From Sinohyriopsis cumingii (Eukaryota; Mollusca; Bivalvia; Unionida; Unionidae): 64,000 nucleotides of DNA. How positions within the stretch are numbered: the first letter of the stretch is position 1; every line of letters begins with the position of its first letter. Below, one piece after another: positions 10,601 through 19,554 of the stretch. Location of the stretch: the NCBI GenBank assembly GCA_028554795.2, contig CM068825.1:155169553-155233552 (forward strand). The letters run 5' to 3'. The notes under the pieces were generated by a model. That model did not search any database, had not been told where the DNA came from, and saw nothing but the letters and a program-made list of their open reading frames with translations. The position numbers and the translations under genes are program-made.

Positions 10601-11733
10601 TGTTCCGTACTTGTGCCGAAACGTGCAACCAGGACCAACCTTGCCATCACAGCCAGGAAGAACGTGCCTTGACGGGAACCTGGGTCAGCGTGGAATTGTT
10701 CAAAGCTCTGGACATGGGATACCAACTGTTAGAAGTGTACGAAATTTGCCACTTTCCCAAGACACAACAGTACCACAAGGGTGACCCTACTCAGAAAGGC
10801 ATTTTCGCCGACTACGTGGATGACTTTTTGAAACTGAAGCAAGAAGCCAGCGGCTATCCTTCCTGGTGTCACACTCCCGAAGACCAAATACAATTCAAAG
10901 AGAAATACTATGCACAAGAAGGCATCTCTTTAGACCACATCGAAAAAAACGAAGGCAGGCGATCGTTTGCCAAAGTGATGTTAAATTGCTTGTGGGGTAA
11001 AATGGCACAACGACCGTGTTTACCCAAGACGGAATATTTGACAGAACCTTCCCGCTACTTCCAGATGATACACGACAAAACCAAATACATGAAACACGTG
11101 GATGTCGTTCGAGAGAATTTGATCTTGGTCAATTACGAAGAAGATCTGGACTTTGTACAAGACGACCCTTTTGGAAATGTCATCATTGCGGCTTACGTGA
11201 CAGCTCATGCTCGCTTAAAATTGTACGAAGCTTTAGAACTGTTAGAAGAACGCGTCCTGTACTTTGACACGGACAGTTGCATTTACATCCATCACCCGAT
11301 TTAACAGCACCCTGACATCGAAGGAGACCGTTTAGGAGCCTGGACAGACGAGCATCCCGACGACAAGATTCTAAGTTTCGTCAGTGGTGGTCCCAAAAAT
11401 TACGGCTACGAATACCGGGACAAACAAGGAGAAGTGCACACGACGTGCAAAGTGAAAGGACTGACTCTGAATCATCGTACCAGTCGAGTGGTCAACTTTG
11501 GGGTATTGAAAGAAGCCTTGCAATCGGGAGAGGATGGAAACTTTAAAGTGACCACCTATCAACCGAACAAGATTGTACGTTTACCCACTCACCACATCGT
11601 CAGTCGACCCTTGGAAAAAGTCTATCAAATTGTATACCAGAAGCGAGTGCGACTTCCCAATCACTTCTTCTTACCGTACGGTCACGTCGGTATTGGTCTG
11701 TATATAAAAAGGAACCCTAGGCAAGATCGATAG
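7673..11733 (+). pseudogene. Family B DNA polymerase, protein-primed type (fossil)
   Basis: Fossil polymerase gene of about 4 kb, the family's usual size. After an acidic N-terminus and a Cys-rich zinc-binding stretch (CEKCDYGYNNREQHKHC, CSTCLRTF) come the 3'-5' exonuclease motifs: FFDFECMQETG (DxE), NFSGYDGQFLL and YCRSDVDIL. Then come the polymerase motifs LDVCSLYPYV (motif A), KVMLNCLWGKMAQ (motif B) and YFDTDSC (motif C), and the conserved end GGPKNYGYEY. It is likely to have replicated the element from its terminal repeats. It looks broken, with about four breaks, so this copy is not functional as it stands. Confidence 0.95.
11701..11712 (+). promoter_or_regulatory. TATATAAAAAGG promoter
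   Basis: TATATAAAAAGG at the end of PolB and 26-48 bp before the next gene's candidate starts. Same word as the other core promoters of the element. Confidence 0.65.
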
Positions 11734-11737
11734 GTCA

Positions 11738-12145
11738 TTGTTCATTGAAGTAACTTACCATGTCGTTGACGAAGAAGAAACCAGATTGGTTAGGAGTCAA
11801 ATGTTGGACATCACCGAGACCAGGGTTTTGAGGCTTGGACACAAGAGGTGGCCCAGTATGCACGAGAGTTATTCAAGGAAAAAAGTTACTTTTCAACCTG
11901 TGTTAGTGACGGTGCCAGAAGAACCCGTCACCCAGGACAGGACTGTCGTGGACAGGCCTGAAAGACCCTTTCGGGAGGACACTTGTGTGACCTTACCCCC
12001 TACTATAGAACTGGTTAGAACTTTACCCAAAACATGTTGTACAGACACTTGTGTTTATTCCACGTTCATGGTTATCATGTGCCTTTTATTCTTGTACTTA
12101 AGCCTTTGGCTTTTATGTATTTTTGTCTTTCGTATTCATGTTTGA
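11738..12145 (+). CDS. Small single-pass membrane protein of the Polinton
   Basis: 135-residue frame with a polar N-terminal two thirds and one strongly hydrophobic C-terminal segment (FMVIMCLLFLYLSLWLLCIFVF) ending four residues later, the layout of a tail-anchored membrane protein. No family is recognised. The start is uncertain: another ATG with good context at 11760 lies in a different frame. It is followed by AATAAA at 12153. It has its own promoter and poly(A) signal, so it may be a separate transcription unit. Confidence 0.5.
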   Translation: MFIEVTYHVVDEEETRLVRSQMLDITETRVLRLGHKRWPSMHESYSRKKVTFQPVLVTVPEEPVTQDRTVVDRPERPFREDTCVTLPPTIELVRTLPKTCCTDTCVYSTFMVIMCLLFLYLSLWLLCIFVFRIHV

Positions 12146-12152
12146 AACATTC

Positions 12153-12158
12153 AATAAA
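12153..12158 (+). terminator. AATAAA polyadenylation signal
   Basis: CAATAAACGTGTTCTGG 8 bp after the membrane-protein stop, with a GT-containing stretch after it. The upstream unit therefore ends by ordinary polyadenylation, unlike the stem-loop genes. Confidence 0.7.
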
Positions 12159-12173
12159 CGTGTTCTGGAAAAG

Positions 12174-12180
12174 TATATAA
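12174..12180 (+). promoter_or_regulatory. TATA box of the ATPase gene
   Basis: TATATAA, 49 bp before the ATG at 12229. Confidence 0.6.
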
Positions 12181-12228
12181 ACTCTTGTCTTGTTTGTTTT
12201 TCGTGTCACAAGTGACATTTCTCACACC

Positions 12229-13131
12229 ATGGCTACCTCTGCTGTCTCTGCTCCCTCTTCCTCTACTGTCAAAGTCATCGACGAACACTTAGATCGTGCC
12301 AGTTGGGAGGCTTTGTATCTTCGCCATCCCTTTAACATGCTCATTGCTGGACCTAGCGGTTCAGGCAAAACCGAATTCGTCAAACGTTTGATCGAACATA
12401 AACATCATTTGATCGATCGACCCCCTCAACGAATCGTATGGTGTTACAAAGAGTGGCAATCGGCGTACAGCCTCTTGCGAGAATGTCAAGGCGATTCCAT
12501 CGTGTTTGTGGAAGGCATTCCTAAAGAAGACGATGGCATCGTCTCTGACTCCCGTCTAACCCATTTGGTCATTTTCGACGACATGTTAGGAGAAGACGAA
12601 GAAGAAATTAAACTGTGGTTCACGCGCAAAGGGCATGACCGTAATGCCAGTGTCGTTTACATCACCCAAAATTTGTTTCAACAAAGTAAAGCCCATCGCA
12701 CCATCAGTCTCAATGCGCATTACGTGGTCTTGTTTAAAAGCCCTCGAGATAAATCGCAAGTGCAAGTCTTAGCCAAACAGTTAGGAACGCCTTGGCTGAC
12801 TCAGGCGTACGACGATGCCACTCAAACTCCACACGCCTATTTACTCGTCGATTTGAAACCTACGACCCCCGAGGATTTGCGATTTCGTACCCACTTGTTT
12901 CACCACTGGTGCCAAGACGGAGGGCCTGTCCTGTACACGTCTCCGTCCTCGACTTCATTTCACTCCCCATTTAAAAAATCTATAAAAACCTCAGACCCTT
13001 TTTCGTCTGTCTCACTCCAGTGCGAACATGACGTCCCTTCAGCCACATCTTCCCGTCAAATTGATTCGTGCCTTGTATGGCATCAGTCGAGAAAAAGATC
13101 CACAAACACGAGCTCGTGTCTTACTAGCTAG
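12229..13131 (+). CDS. A32-type genome packaging ATPase
   Basis: The start MATSAVSA is chosen because it sits in a strong ACCATGG context ~50 bp after the TATA box. Walker A is GPSGSGKT at about residues 42-49. Walker B is HLVIFDDML, about residue 115. ARKGHDRN-type sensor (FTRKGHDRN) and VVYITQNLF follow, as in FtsK/HerA-like ATPases of Polintons, adintoviruses and poxviruses. In the family it powers DNA entry into the capsid. The frame is open; it runs about 100 bases into the following gene's start, so its natural C-terminus may be nearer residue 250. Confidence 0.93.
   Translation: MATSAVSAPSSSTVKVIDEHLDRASWEALYLRHPFNMLIAGPSGSGKTEFVKRLIEHKHHLIDRPPQRIVWCYKEWQSAYSLLRECQGDSIVFVEGIPKEDDGIVSDSRLTHLVIFDDMLGEDEEEIKLWFTRKGHDRNASVVYITQNLFQQSKAHRTISLNAHYVVLFKSPRDKSQVQVLAKQLGTPWLTQAYDDATQTPHAYLLVDLKPTTPEDLRFRTHLFHHWCQDGGPVLYTSPSSTSFHSPFKKSIKTSDPFSSVSLQCEHDVPSATSSRQIDSCLVWHQSRKRSTNTSSCLTS
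12981..12990 (+). promoter_or_regulatory. TATAAAAACC promoter
   Basis: TATAAAAACC, 47 bp before the ATG at 13028 and inside the end of the ATPase frame. Confidence 0.65.
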
Positions 13132-13951
13132 TCTCAAAGAAGTCTTACGATGGTTCACGGTGACGGCACGTCAATTACTCCAAGGAATCATTCAGATTCC
13201 TCATCAAATCAAACGCTTTTTCGATCGAAACAAAGTCGCTTTGGTCCAACTGGCTGATCCCCGCATCGACACTCAAACCAAAAAACAAATCATTTTGAAA
13301 CCTGGAGGGAGCGGTACTCTAGGAGGGGTCATCATTCGCTCACTCTTAAGATGGGATCCTAATGCCCCCAAAGTTATACCCAAGACAAAAGTCCAACGAA
13401 GCCCCAAGAAGAAAAAGACCAGGTCCCCAAGGAGAACTTCTCCAGTGGCAGGACCCTCCTCTGACCAGACACTACCACCACCACCTCGGAAAAAGAAAAG
13501 AAGCCCCCAGAAAAAGAAAAGTCCACAGAAAACTAGTCGCAAGAGAAGCACTTCGGCCAGGACGCAACCTTACACTCGCAAACCACAACCTGCCACGGCG
13601 GTGACTGTGTCTTCGGCAGCCTCACGTTTGTCCACTTCTCCGTTAATGACACCCAGAACTGAAGAGTACTTGGAGACGTTGATCACACCAAGAACTTCTC
13701 CGTTGATGACCCCCAAAAGAACTTCCCCAGTGGCAGGACCTTCCAATTTAGTGGCAGTGGTTGCTGCTCACAAAGTACCTTCTCCCAAAATCAAAGTTCA
13801 AGAAAGATCGGGCATGTTACAAAGTTTACTGGATTTGTCCAAGCAAGAACTGGCTCGATTTAGTCCGTTACGTACCCCTGCACGACGTGTCATGCCTGTC
13901 CTCAAACTAATACGACGTAAAGACAATCAGTGGCGACGCGTTCCAGTATAA
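13028..13951 (+). CDS. Basic, proline-rich protein (possible core protein)
   Basis: 307 residues. Residues 1-115 look folded (amphipathic helices around LKEVLRWFTVTARQLLQGIIQIP and a GGSGTLGG turn). The rest is Lys/Arg/Pro/Ser-rich with repeated SPLMTP, RTSPVAGPS and KKKRSPQKKK blocks, like an adenovirus-style DNA-binding core protein or phosphoprotein. No family is recognised. It lies between the packaging ATPase and the small virion genes, with its own TATA before it and the next TATA at its very end. A virion or DNA-condensing role is inference. The frame is open. Confidence 0.7.
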   Translation: MTSLQPHLPVKLIRALYGISREKDPQTRARVLLASLKEVLRWFTVTARQLLQGIIQIPHQIKRFFDRNKVALVQLADPRIDTQTKKQIILKPGGSGTLGGVIIRSLLRWDPNAPKVIPKTKVQRSPKKKKTRSPRRTSPVAGPSSDQTLPPPPRKKKRSPQKKKSPQKTSRKRSTSARTQPYTRKPQPATAVTVSSAASRLSTSPLMTPRTEEYLETLITPRTSPLMTPKRTSPVAGPSNLVAVVAAHKVPSPKIKVQERSGMLQSLLDLSKQELARFSPLRTPARRVMPVLKLIRRKDNQWRRVPV

Positions 13952-13957
13952 AAAAGG
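13947..13957 (+). promoter_or_regulatory. TATAAAAAAGG promoter
   Basis: TATAAAAAAGG overlapping the stop of the basic-protein gene and 63 bp before the ATG at 14010. Confidence 0.65.
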
Positions 13958-14009
13958 CCTGTGACCAAGTCGGGTATCAGTGTTTTTTGGTGCTCCTGAA
14001 GACTCAAAG

Positions 14010-14291
14010 ATGTCACCCTCCAGAAAACCCCAAGGAAAGAAAAGGAAAGGACTGCCGCCACGTTTAGCCAAACATGGGGACATGTTATCTGTCCTGTCCA
14101 AAGCTTCTCCACCCCTACGAAAAAAACTCATTCAAACGGCCTCCAAAGAGGTCATCGATACCGTGTGCGAATGTTGTTTGAACGTTTTGAAAGGCACGAT
14201 CCCTTTGTCCAAACACCAGAAACAATGCTTAGGCAAACATCGTCACGTTCTTCGCCAAATGGTTCAAAAGAAAATTCCCATTCGTCACTAA
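14010..14291 (+). CDS. Small conserved Polinton helical protein
   Basis: 93 residues: a basic tail (SPSRKPQGKKRKG), then helices with the pattern LRKKLIQTASKEVIDTVCEC, CLNVLKGTIPLSKHQKQCL and KHRHVLRQMVQKK. Polintons of cnidarians and other animals carry a gene of the same look (two helices, a CxxCxxNVLKG-like core, basic end) just before a short glycine/leucine-rich peptide, as here. Its role is unknown; a virion protein is likely from its place in the capsid block. The frame is open. Confidence 0.75.
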   Translation: MSPSRKPQGKKRKGLPPRLAKHGDMLSVLSKASPPLRKKLIQTASKEVIDTVCECCLNVLKGTIPLSKHQKQCLGKHRHVLRQMVQKKIPIRH

Positions 14292-14297
14292 AAGAAG

Positions 14298-14396
14298 ATG
14301 TTAGTGCAACGTGGAGGTATTTTACCTCTCTTGTTAGGCCACATACTGAAAGGAGTCTTGGGAACCATGTTGGGAGGACTGGTGGGAGCAAGATAA
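14298..14396 (+). CDS. Short Gly/Leu-rich hydrophobic peptide
   Basis: A 32-residue frame starting 6 bp after the preceding stop: MLVQRGG, then hydrophobic LPLLLGHILKGVLGTMLGG and ending GAR. In related Polintons a similar GGFLPLLL...G.LG segment is fused to, or follows, the preceding helical protein. It resembles a membrane-active peptide. The stop codon overlaps the promoter of the next gene. Its short length limits confidence. Confidence 0.55.
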   Translation: MLVQRGGILPLLLGHILKGVLGTMLGGLVGAR

Positions 14397-14401
14397 AAAG
14401 G
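14392..14401 (+). promoter_or_regulatory. GATAAAAAGG promoter variant
   Basis: GATAAAAAGG, 44 bp before the ATG at 14445, in the same spacing as the other core-gene TATA words. Confidence 0.5.
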
Positions 14402-14444
14402 CCTCGGAAGTTCCAAGATCTCAGAATCGACCCCTGACAACCCC

Positions 14445-15089
14445 ATGGAAGGACGAAAACTAGCTTTAGTGCCTTACAAACGATGGATGGAATACCATCG
14501 GTGACAAGAACAACACACCCCGCATTTACCTCCCAATCCCCATTTGAGCGAGATGTCCCAGTTACAACACGAATTGCAGTCCTTGATGGATCGCCAAGAT
14601 TTGTCCGAAACAGAAAAATCGCAAAAGTACGGTCAACTCTTGCAACGACTGCAACTCTTTCACCAGAAAGCTTTAGACAAAACAGCTCTACCCACTCTGA
14701 AAGGTTTTAAGACCTTGATGAAAAGTCTAGCACCATCACCAGTACCAGTACCAGTACCAGTACCACCAGTACCCGTGACCAAGACAGAAAAAGGAGAAGA
14801 AGAGGAAGGGTTTCAAACTCCACCAGAAAAAGTACGCAAGTTAACAACACCACCTACCTCCAGAATTGGATGGATTAAAAAGATGATGGCCACCCCTTCT
14901 TCCTCACAGGAGAAAAAGAAAGTGAAGACAGAAGTGAAGACAGAAGTGAAACAAGAACCGATATCCCCCGCTCAGACATCCTTCTCCTCTTCAACACCTA
15001 TTGCTGGCCGCACACGCAAAGCATTGCAATCCAAGAAAATACACCAAGAGAAAAAGAGTAGCATCCTCCAAGAGTGGGTGTCTTATTAA
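14445..15089 (+). pseudogene. Polinton protein with VPYKRW N-terminus (fossil)
   Basis: Begins EGRKLALVPYKRWMEY, a short motif that opens a gene commonly found beside the integrase in animal Polintons. It is followed by a coiled-coil stretch (LQHELQSLMDRQDLSETEKS), a proline-valine repeat (PVPVPVPPVPV) and a Lys/Ser-rich tail. The function is not known; a structural role is suggested by position. It looks broken, with about one break. Its stop is 20 bp before the integrase ATG. Confidence 0.65.
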
Positions 15090-15109
15090 CACACCAACCA
15101 AAACAAAAA

Positions 15110-16219
15110 ATGGAAAAAGTCTTAGCCGGCATTTACTACGATCCCTCCCATCCTGCAGGTTACGCAGGAGTTCAAAAATTGTATCGTGCTGCCAAAACGC
15201 GACTGAAAAGTCTCCGTTTACCTCAAGTGCAACGATGGTTACAAGAACAAGCTACCTACACTTTACACAAACCCATTCGACGCAAGTTTGCCAGAAGTCG
15301 CACCCGAGTGGAAGGCATCGATCATCAATGGCAAGCCGATTTAGCCGATGTCTCTCATTTGGCCAGCTACAATCGTGGCTACAAATATTTGTTTTGTGTC
15401 ATCGACGTCTTTTCCAAATTTGCTTGGGTCGTACCCTTGACTTCCAAATCGAGCAGCGAGTTAGTGCGAGCCCTGCAACGGGTGTTGAAACAAAGCGGTC
15501 GTCAACCTCTTCGATGGCAAACGGACAAAGGCACCGAATTTCTGAACCAAGCTTTCCAAAAAGAATTAAAGAAACGTGACATTCATTTTTTTACCACCGA
15601 GAATCCCGAAACCAAAGCCAGCATCGTGGAACGTTTTCAACGCACTTTGAAAGAACGCATGTGGAAATATTTTACGCATCACCACACTCTGAAGTACATC
15701 GACATCTTACCGTAACTGGTGCAAGCGTACAACCAATCTTACCATCGAAGCATCGGACGTGCCCCGCAAGACGTGACACACGACAACGAAGTGCTGGTGT
15801 TTGAGCGCCTGTTCGGTACGTCCAGGACGAGGGCTGTCCCCAAGAAAAGTGGAGTGTTGGCCGTAGGAGATTGGGTGCGCATTGGCAAAACCAAACGCAC
15901 TTTCGACAAAGGTTACTTACCTAACTGGACGACCGAATTGTTTCGCGTCACTGGACGAGTGCATGGCCGTCATCCTGCCGTCTATAAATTGGAAGACATG
16001 AACGGAGAAGTGCTCAAAGCAACGTTTTATTTGCCCGAGTTACAACGTGTCACCAAAAAAGAAGACGACGTGTACGACATCGAAAGCATTCTCGAACGCA
16101 GAACCCGTAAAATGGGCAAACGACGTGTCAAAGAAGTCAAAGTACGTTGGAAAGGATATCCACCCAGTTTTGATTCTTGGATCGACGCTTCGCAAGTCAT
16201 CGACTATAAAAAGAAGTGA
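15110..16219 (+). pseudogene. Retrovirus-like integrase with chromodomain (fossil)
   Basis: About 370 codons, normal for Polinton integrases. The rve catalytic core shows the three acidic residues in QADLADVSHL, WQTDKGTEF and ETKASIVERF. The core is followed by the SH3-like region (VGDWVRIGKTKRTFDKGY) and a C-terminal chromodomain (VYDIESILERR, VKVRWKGYPPSFDSWI). In the family it joins the TIR ends to target DNA with a 6-bp stagger, in agreement with the duplication seen here. The chromodomain may steer insertion to chromatin marks, possibly relevant to landing in a satellite. It looks broken, with about one break. Confidence 0.95.
16205..16213 (+). promoter_or_regulatory. TATAAAAAG promoter
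   Basis: TATAAAAAG overlapping the integrase stop, only 20 bp before the ATG at 16225 and so unusually close; it may serve the minor-capsid gene at 16638 as well. Confidence 0.5.
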
Positions 16220-16224
16220 CCATC

Positions 16225-16641
16225 ATGCCCTTTCACACAGCAGACGCAGCTACGTCGACCACTCCTCCTTCACCTAGTTCTTCTGTGCAAGATTTACAAA
16301 AACAACCCTTGTGGGTGTGGTGTGGAGAACGTGTGCCTAAAACGCAAATCGTCTTTTTCTGCCAAATCTTCGTGGTGTATTGTGTCATCGGGGCAGCCAT
16401 CGCCAATTTGAGTTTGCAACAAGGAGACAAACAATTGTGGACCATTTTATTGAGCAGTTGCAGCGGTTACCTGCTTCCTAATCCCTCCCTGAAATTCACC
16501 TCGAACGGGAACCCCGGGAACCTTGTGTCCAGTGCCAGTGCCAGTCACCACTTCAATCACAACCAGAACCCCATTTTGGGCGGAGACACGCCTCTGACGT
16601 CCAGTAACCCCTCAGACAGCCACAGAACTCTGGAATTATGA
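16225..16641 (+). CDS. Conserved Polinton membrane protein
   Basis: 138 residues from ATCATGCCC at 16225. After a Ser/Pro-rich start comes WVWCGERVPKTQIVFFCQIF, then a membrane helix (VVYCVIGAAIANLSL), a short loop and a second hydrophobic segment (LWTILLSSCSGYLLPNPSLK). This two-helix unit ending in GYLLPNP is a familiar companion of the Polinton capsid genes; its role is not established. The tail is Ser/Asn-rich. The stop overlaps the ATG of the next gene (ATGA), suggesting coupled expression. The frame is open. Confidence 0.8.
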   Translation: MPFHTADAATSTTPPSPSSSVQDLQKQPLWVWCGERVPKTQIVFFCQIFVVYCVIGAAIANLSLQQGDKQLWTILLSSCSGYLLPNPSLKFTSNGNPGNLVSSASASHHFNHNQNPILGGDTPLTSSNPSDSHRTLEL

Positions 16642-17561
16642 GTCACCAAAACCAATTTTACTTAACCTTACCCAGTGACAGTTCCATGGAGGTGTTCCCC
16701 AAGAACACGTTGTGCTGTTACACGGCCAAATTACCTCAAGCCATCCCCTTAGATCACGAAGCCCATTGGGAAGTGGCATTAGTAGAAATGATTCACCCGA
16801 CCCAAGTCCTCAATGTCCTTCCCAATCAAACTTTTTTTGATGTGGAAGTTCATGACGAACAATTGCAACAGTGGATGGATAGCAATGTCAAATATGACAA
16901 GAAAACCCGTACACAAAAGTACACCACCTATCACTTGTTCATTTCCCCAAGCTATTATTTTAGTGGTCAACATTTGGTCAGCACCATAGCCTCCAGGTTT
17001 AATGCCGTGTTTCTGAAAGCTTTGGAGCTTGTTAACAAAAGTGTCACCATGGAGTACCACAAAACAGCTCGTCGCTTCTTGATGAAATTTGAACGGAGTA
17101 AAATCCTGTCCATTTTATTTTGTCCTGAATTGTATGACATGTTGGGCGGAGACATGAACCTGAGAATGAGCATGATGAAGAAAAGCGAATTACCCATCGT
17201 TTACGACAACGAGTCTTTTAGCAAGTTATTTCGTGCCCCGGTAGAACTGAACCAAGGACTGAATTTGATGTTTGTGTACTCCGATGTGGTGGAGTATAAC
17301 GTGGTGGGACACACCTCCGTACCGTTACTGCGTGTCATTCCTTTCAAAGTGGATTCTGCCACGAACACTGACGAGGAAGGTGGAAACACTTACCACGTCC
17401 ACCGCGAATTTGTCCATCCTCACTATTTGCCTGTCAGTAAGTCGTATTTGGACACGGTCAACATTACTATAAAAGGAGATTTGGGACAAAATATTCCATT
17501 CACCAAAGGAAAAGTCACGGTGAAACTCCATTTTCGAAAACGGTTCTCTCACGATTCGTAA
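16638..17561 (+). CDS. Penton-like minor capsid protein (single jelly roll)
   Basis: 307 residues opening FYLTLPSDSSMEVFPKNTL and continuing to LPQAI and HWEVALVEMIHPT, the standard N-terminal signature of Polinton and adintovirus minor capsid proteins. Such proteins form a single jelly roll and occupy capsid vertices. Length matches the family. It overlaps the membrane-protein stop by 4 bp and precedes the pVI-like gene. The frame is open. Confidence 0.9.
   Translation: MSHQNQFYLTLPSDSSMEVFPKNTLCCYTAKLPQAIPLDHEAHWEVALVEMIHPTQVLNVLPNQTFFDVEVHDEQLQQWMDSNVKYDKKTRTQKYTTYHLFISPSYYFSGQHLVSTIASRFNAVFLKALELVNKSVTMEYHKTARRFLMKFERSKILSILFCPELYDMLGGDMNLRMSMMKKSELPIVYDNESFSKLFRAPVELNQGLNLMFVYSDVVEYNVVGHTSVPLLRVIPFKVDSATNTDEEGGNTYHVHREFVHPHYLPVSKSYLDTVNITIKGDLGQNIPFTKGKVTVKLHFRKRFSHDS
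17468..17476 (+). promoter_or_regulatory. TATAAAAGG word inside the minor capsid gene
   Basis: TATAAAAGG, 89-97 bp before the pVI-like ATG. Same word as the other promoters but inside a coding region, so it may be chance. Confidence 0.35.
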
Positions 17562-17564
17562 GTC

Positions 17565-17981
17565 ATGTATCCAGTGTACCGAGGGGTTGCTCGACAGCGA
17601 GGACACGGTTTAGGAGATATGTTAAAATCGGCCTTTCGTTCGGTGGCCCCGGTGTTGAAACCGATGGTGACACGCGGATTGCACGCCTTGAAAGATGCGG
17701 CACTGACGCAAGGCAAAGAATTTCTCCAAAATGTCATCATCGACAAACAAAACCCTAAAGAAGCCTTCATGAGGGCAGGCAAAAATGTCTTGCTGCAAAC
17801 GGGCAAAGACATTTTGGGTCACCGAGAAACACCTATAAATGCCCTGCACGCTACCGAGTCAGGCATTCAGCAAGGACAAGGCAGAAAGAGACGACGAAGA
17901 AAACACCCTTTCACCAGACTTCAAGCGAGAAAGGCCAAGAAAAGAAGAACCGTTCGAGACTTAGACGTTTTCGATTATTGA
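17565..17981 (+). CDS. pVI-like virion protein
   Basis: 138 residues: MYPVYRGVARQRGHGLGDML, then an amphipathic segment (KSAFRSVAPVLKPMVTRGL), a central helical part and a strongly basic tail with RKRRRRK and KKRRTVRDLD. The start and basic end match the Polinton gene compared with adenovirus protein VI, a membrane-lytic protein inside the capsid. A Gly-Leu-Gly followed by an amphipathic helix near the N-terminus fits that idea; membrane activity is inference. It lies between minor and major capsid genes. The frame is open. Confidence 0.75.
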   Translation: MYPVYRGVARQRGHGLGDMLKSAFRSVAPVLKPMVTRGLHALKDAALTQGKEFLQNVIIDKQNPKEAFMRAGKNVLLQTGKDILGHRETPINALHATESGIQQGQGRKRRRRKHPFTRLQARKAKKRRTVRDLDVFDY

Positions 17982-17998
17982 GAAAAGAGACAAAAAAA

Positions 17999-19312
17999 AT
18001 GATGCACCGAGAATCTTGCGCTTGTTCCAAGACGGAACTGGATCTGTTTGCCATGCCCCCCACGATGATGACGATGCAAGAATCCCAGTGGGTGGAATTT
18101 CACCCCGTCTCCTCACTGACCGATTCCGCTCCCATCGAGTTTGAAATCAAAGGACAGCCCGAAGATTACATCGATCTGAATAGCAGTTACTTGTACCTGA
18201 AAGTCAAAATTCTAGATAAGACTGGAGGTGCTATAGACGATGAAGCAGTAGCTCCCGTCAACAATTTCATGCATTCCTTGTTCAGTGGAGTGGACTTGTA
18301 CTTGAATAACAAACTGGTCAGTAGCAGCATGGATACTTACCCTTATCGTGCCTACCTGGAAAATCTCTTGACGTACGGAATAGATGCCAAGAACACTCAT
18401 CTCAATGCCTGTGTGGTATTGGAAGCTGACGAACCTACCAAGTTTGAAATATTGGAAACTGATGAAAAGAAAGACAACAATGATGGATTTGTAGAACGAA
18501 GAAAGAGAATCACGGGAGCCGACAAAAGTTTAGAACTGATGGATCGTTTGCATTTGGACATGTGGTTGCAAGAAAAGTATTTGCTGAACGGGGTGGATGT
18601 CCGCCTGAGACTGAATCGTAGCAGTGCCGCTTTCCATTTGATGGCTGATAGTGACGGTTACAAAACCAAAATCCTAGAAGCCAGACTCTACGTACGCCGT
18701 GTGGAAGTGTTACCTAAAGTGGGAAACGACATCAGTCAGACGTTGAGCAGAACGACTGCCAAGTATCCCATACGACGCGTGGAAGTGAAAACCTTCACCA
18801 TTCCCAAGGGACAGCGATCCATGATCGAAGAACATCTGTTCCAAGGACAGTTACCCAAACGTTTGATCGTTGGTATCGTCGAGAATACAGCCTTCAACGG
18901 AGCTGCCGAAAAAAATCCTTTCTACTTTCAACACTTTGGCGTGTCCAAAATCGAAGTCAATCGCGATGGCAAGACCTTGTGTACCCGACCTTTCGAACCT
19001 GACTTTACCAAGAAGAATTACTTGAGATCGTACTTGTCCTTGTACGAAGCCACCGGACACTTAGGAACCAATACCAGTCACGGTATTGCGTACGAGGATT
19101 ATGCAGGAGGCTACGCTTTGTGGGCTTTCGATTTCACTCCAGACCAAGGCAGCGACGAGGGACATTTCCACCCTATAAAATCCGGCCAGATTCGTGTGGA
19201 AATTCAGTTTAAAGACCGAGACCCTGATGAAACGGTGAACGTCATCCTGTATGCAGAATTCGATAATACCATAGAAATCAACAGTTTGAGAGAAGTCATC
19301 CTAGATTACTAG
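17999..19312 (+). CDS. Major capsid protein (double jelly roll)
   Basis: 437 residues from the first ATG of ATGATG at 17999; the frame is open a little upstream without an ATG. The N-terminal part has WVEFHPVSSLTDSAPIEFEI, YIDLNSSYLYLKVKI and NNFMHSLFSGVDLYLNNKLV, the hallmark of the animal Polinton major capsid (the F54H12.2-like family). Mid-region YPIRRVEVKTFTIPKGQRS and the C-terminal IRVEIQFKDRDPDETVNVIL fit the second jelly roll. Such proteins assemble as trimers into an icosahedral shell. A poly(A) signal lies about 110 bp after the stop. Confidence 0.95.
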   Translation: MMHRESCACSKTELDLFAMPPTMMTMQESQWVEFHPVSSLTDSAPIEFEIKGQPEDYIDLNSSYLYLKVKILDKTGGAIDDEAVAPVNNFMHSLFSGVDLYLNNKLVSSSMDTYPYRAYLENLLTYGIDAKNTHLNACVVLEADEPTKFEILETDEKKDNNDGFVERRKRITGADKSLELMDRLHLDMWLQEKYLLNGVDVRLRLNRSSAAFHLMADSDGYKTKILEARLYVRRVEVLPKVGNDISQTLSRTTAKYPIRRVEVKTFTIPKGQRSMIEEHLFQGQLPKRLIVGIVENTAFNGAAEKNPFYFQHFGVSKIEVNRDGKTLCTRPFEPDFTKKNYLRSYLSLYEATGHLGTNTSHGIAYEDYAGGYALWAFDFTPDQGSDEGHFHPIKSGQIRVEIQFKDRDPDETVNVILYAEFDNTIEINSLREVILDY

Positions 19313-19317
19313 AAACC

Positions 19318-19407
19318 ATGGAAGACTGTTATCCCTCTTTACCTAGTGGAGAAACTTTTAGTGTTGCATTGTTGTTAAAAAATGTTAGAGTTGTTGTTTC
19401 GTGTTAA
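19318..19407 (+). CDS. Possible 29-residue ORF after the capsid gene
   Basis: Begins 6 bp after the capsid stop in an ACCATGG context: MEDCYPSLPSGETFSVALLL and ends VVVSC. Acidic start and hydrophobic end. No homology is recognised; the good start context and position just before AATAAA are the only support. Confidence 0.3.
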   Translation: MEDCYPSLPSGETFSVALLLKNVRVVVSC

Positions 19408-19417
19408 GTGATTATTG

Positions 19418-19423
19418 AATAAA
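19418..19423 (+). terminator. AATAAA polyadenylation signal of the capsid unit
   Basis: GAATAAAAAATGTTGTGTTTTG follows the capsid gene, with a GT-rich element just after. It is the only end signal seen after the ATPase-to-capsid block. Confidence 0.75.
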
Positions 19424-19554
19424 AAATGTTGTGTTTTGAAAAAAATGCCTTTGTCTTTTGTTTAGCTATAAGAATGTTGGATTGATGCTCTTTCATTTCT
19501 TACTATCCCTCTCATGACACTCACTAAACGTTGCGACTCAAAAACCGTGTGGGA

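Noticed and set aside
12190-12228. Upstream ATG at 12190 as the ATPase start
   Set aside because: It is only about 10 bp after the TATA box and would lie before the transcript start; the ATG at 12229 has a strong context.
13273-13551. Minus-strand hydrophobic frame opposite the basic protein
   Set aside because: It is the reverse image of Lys/Pro-rich codons in the plus-strand gene; no promoter or motif.
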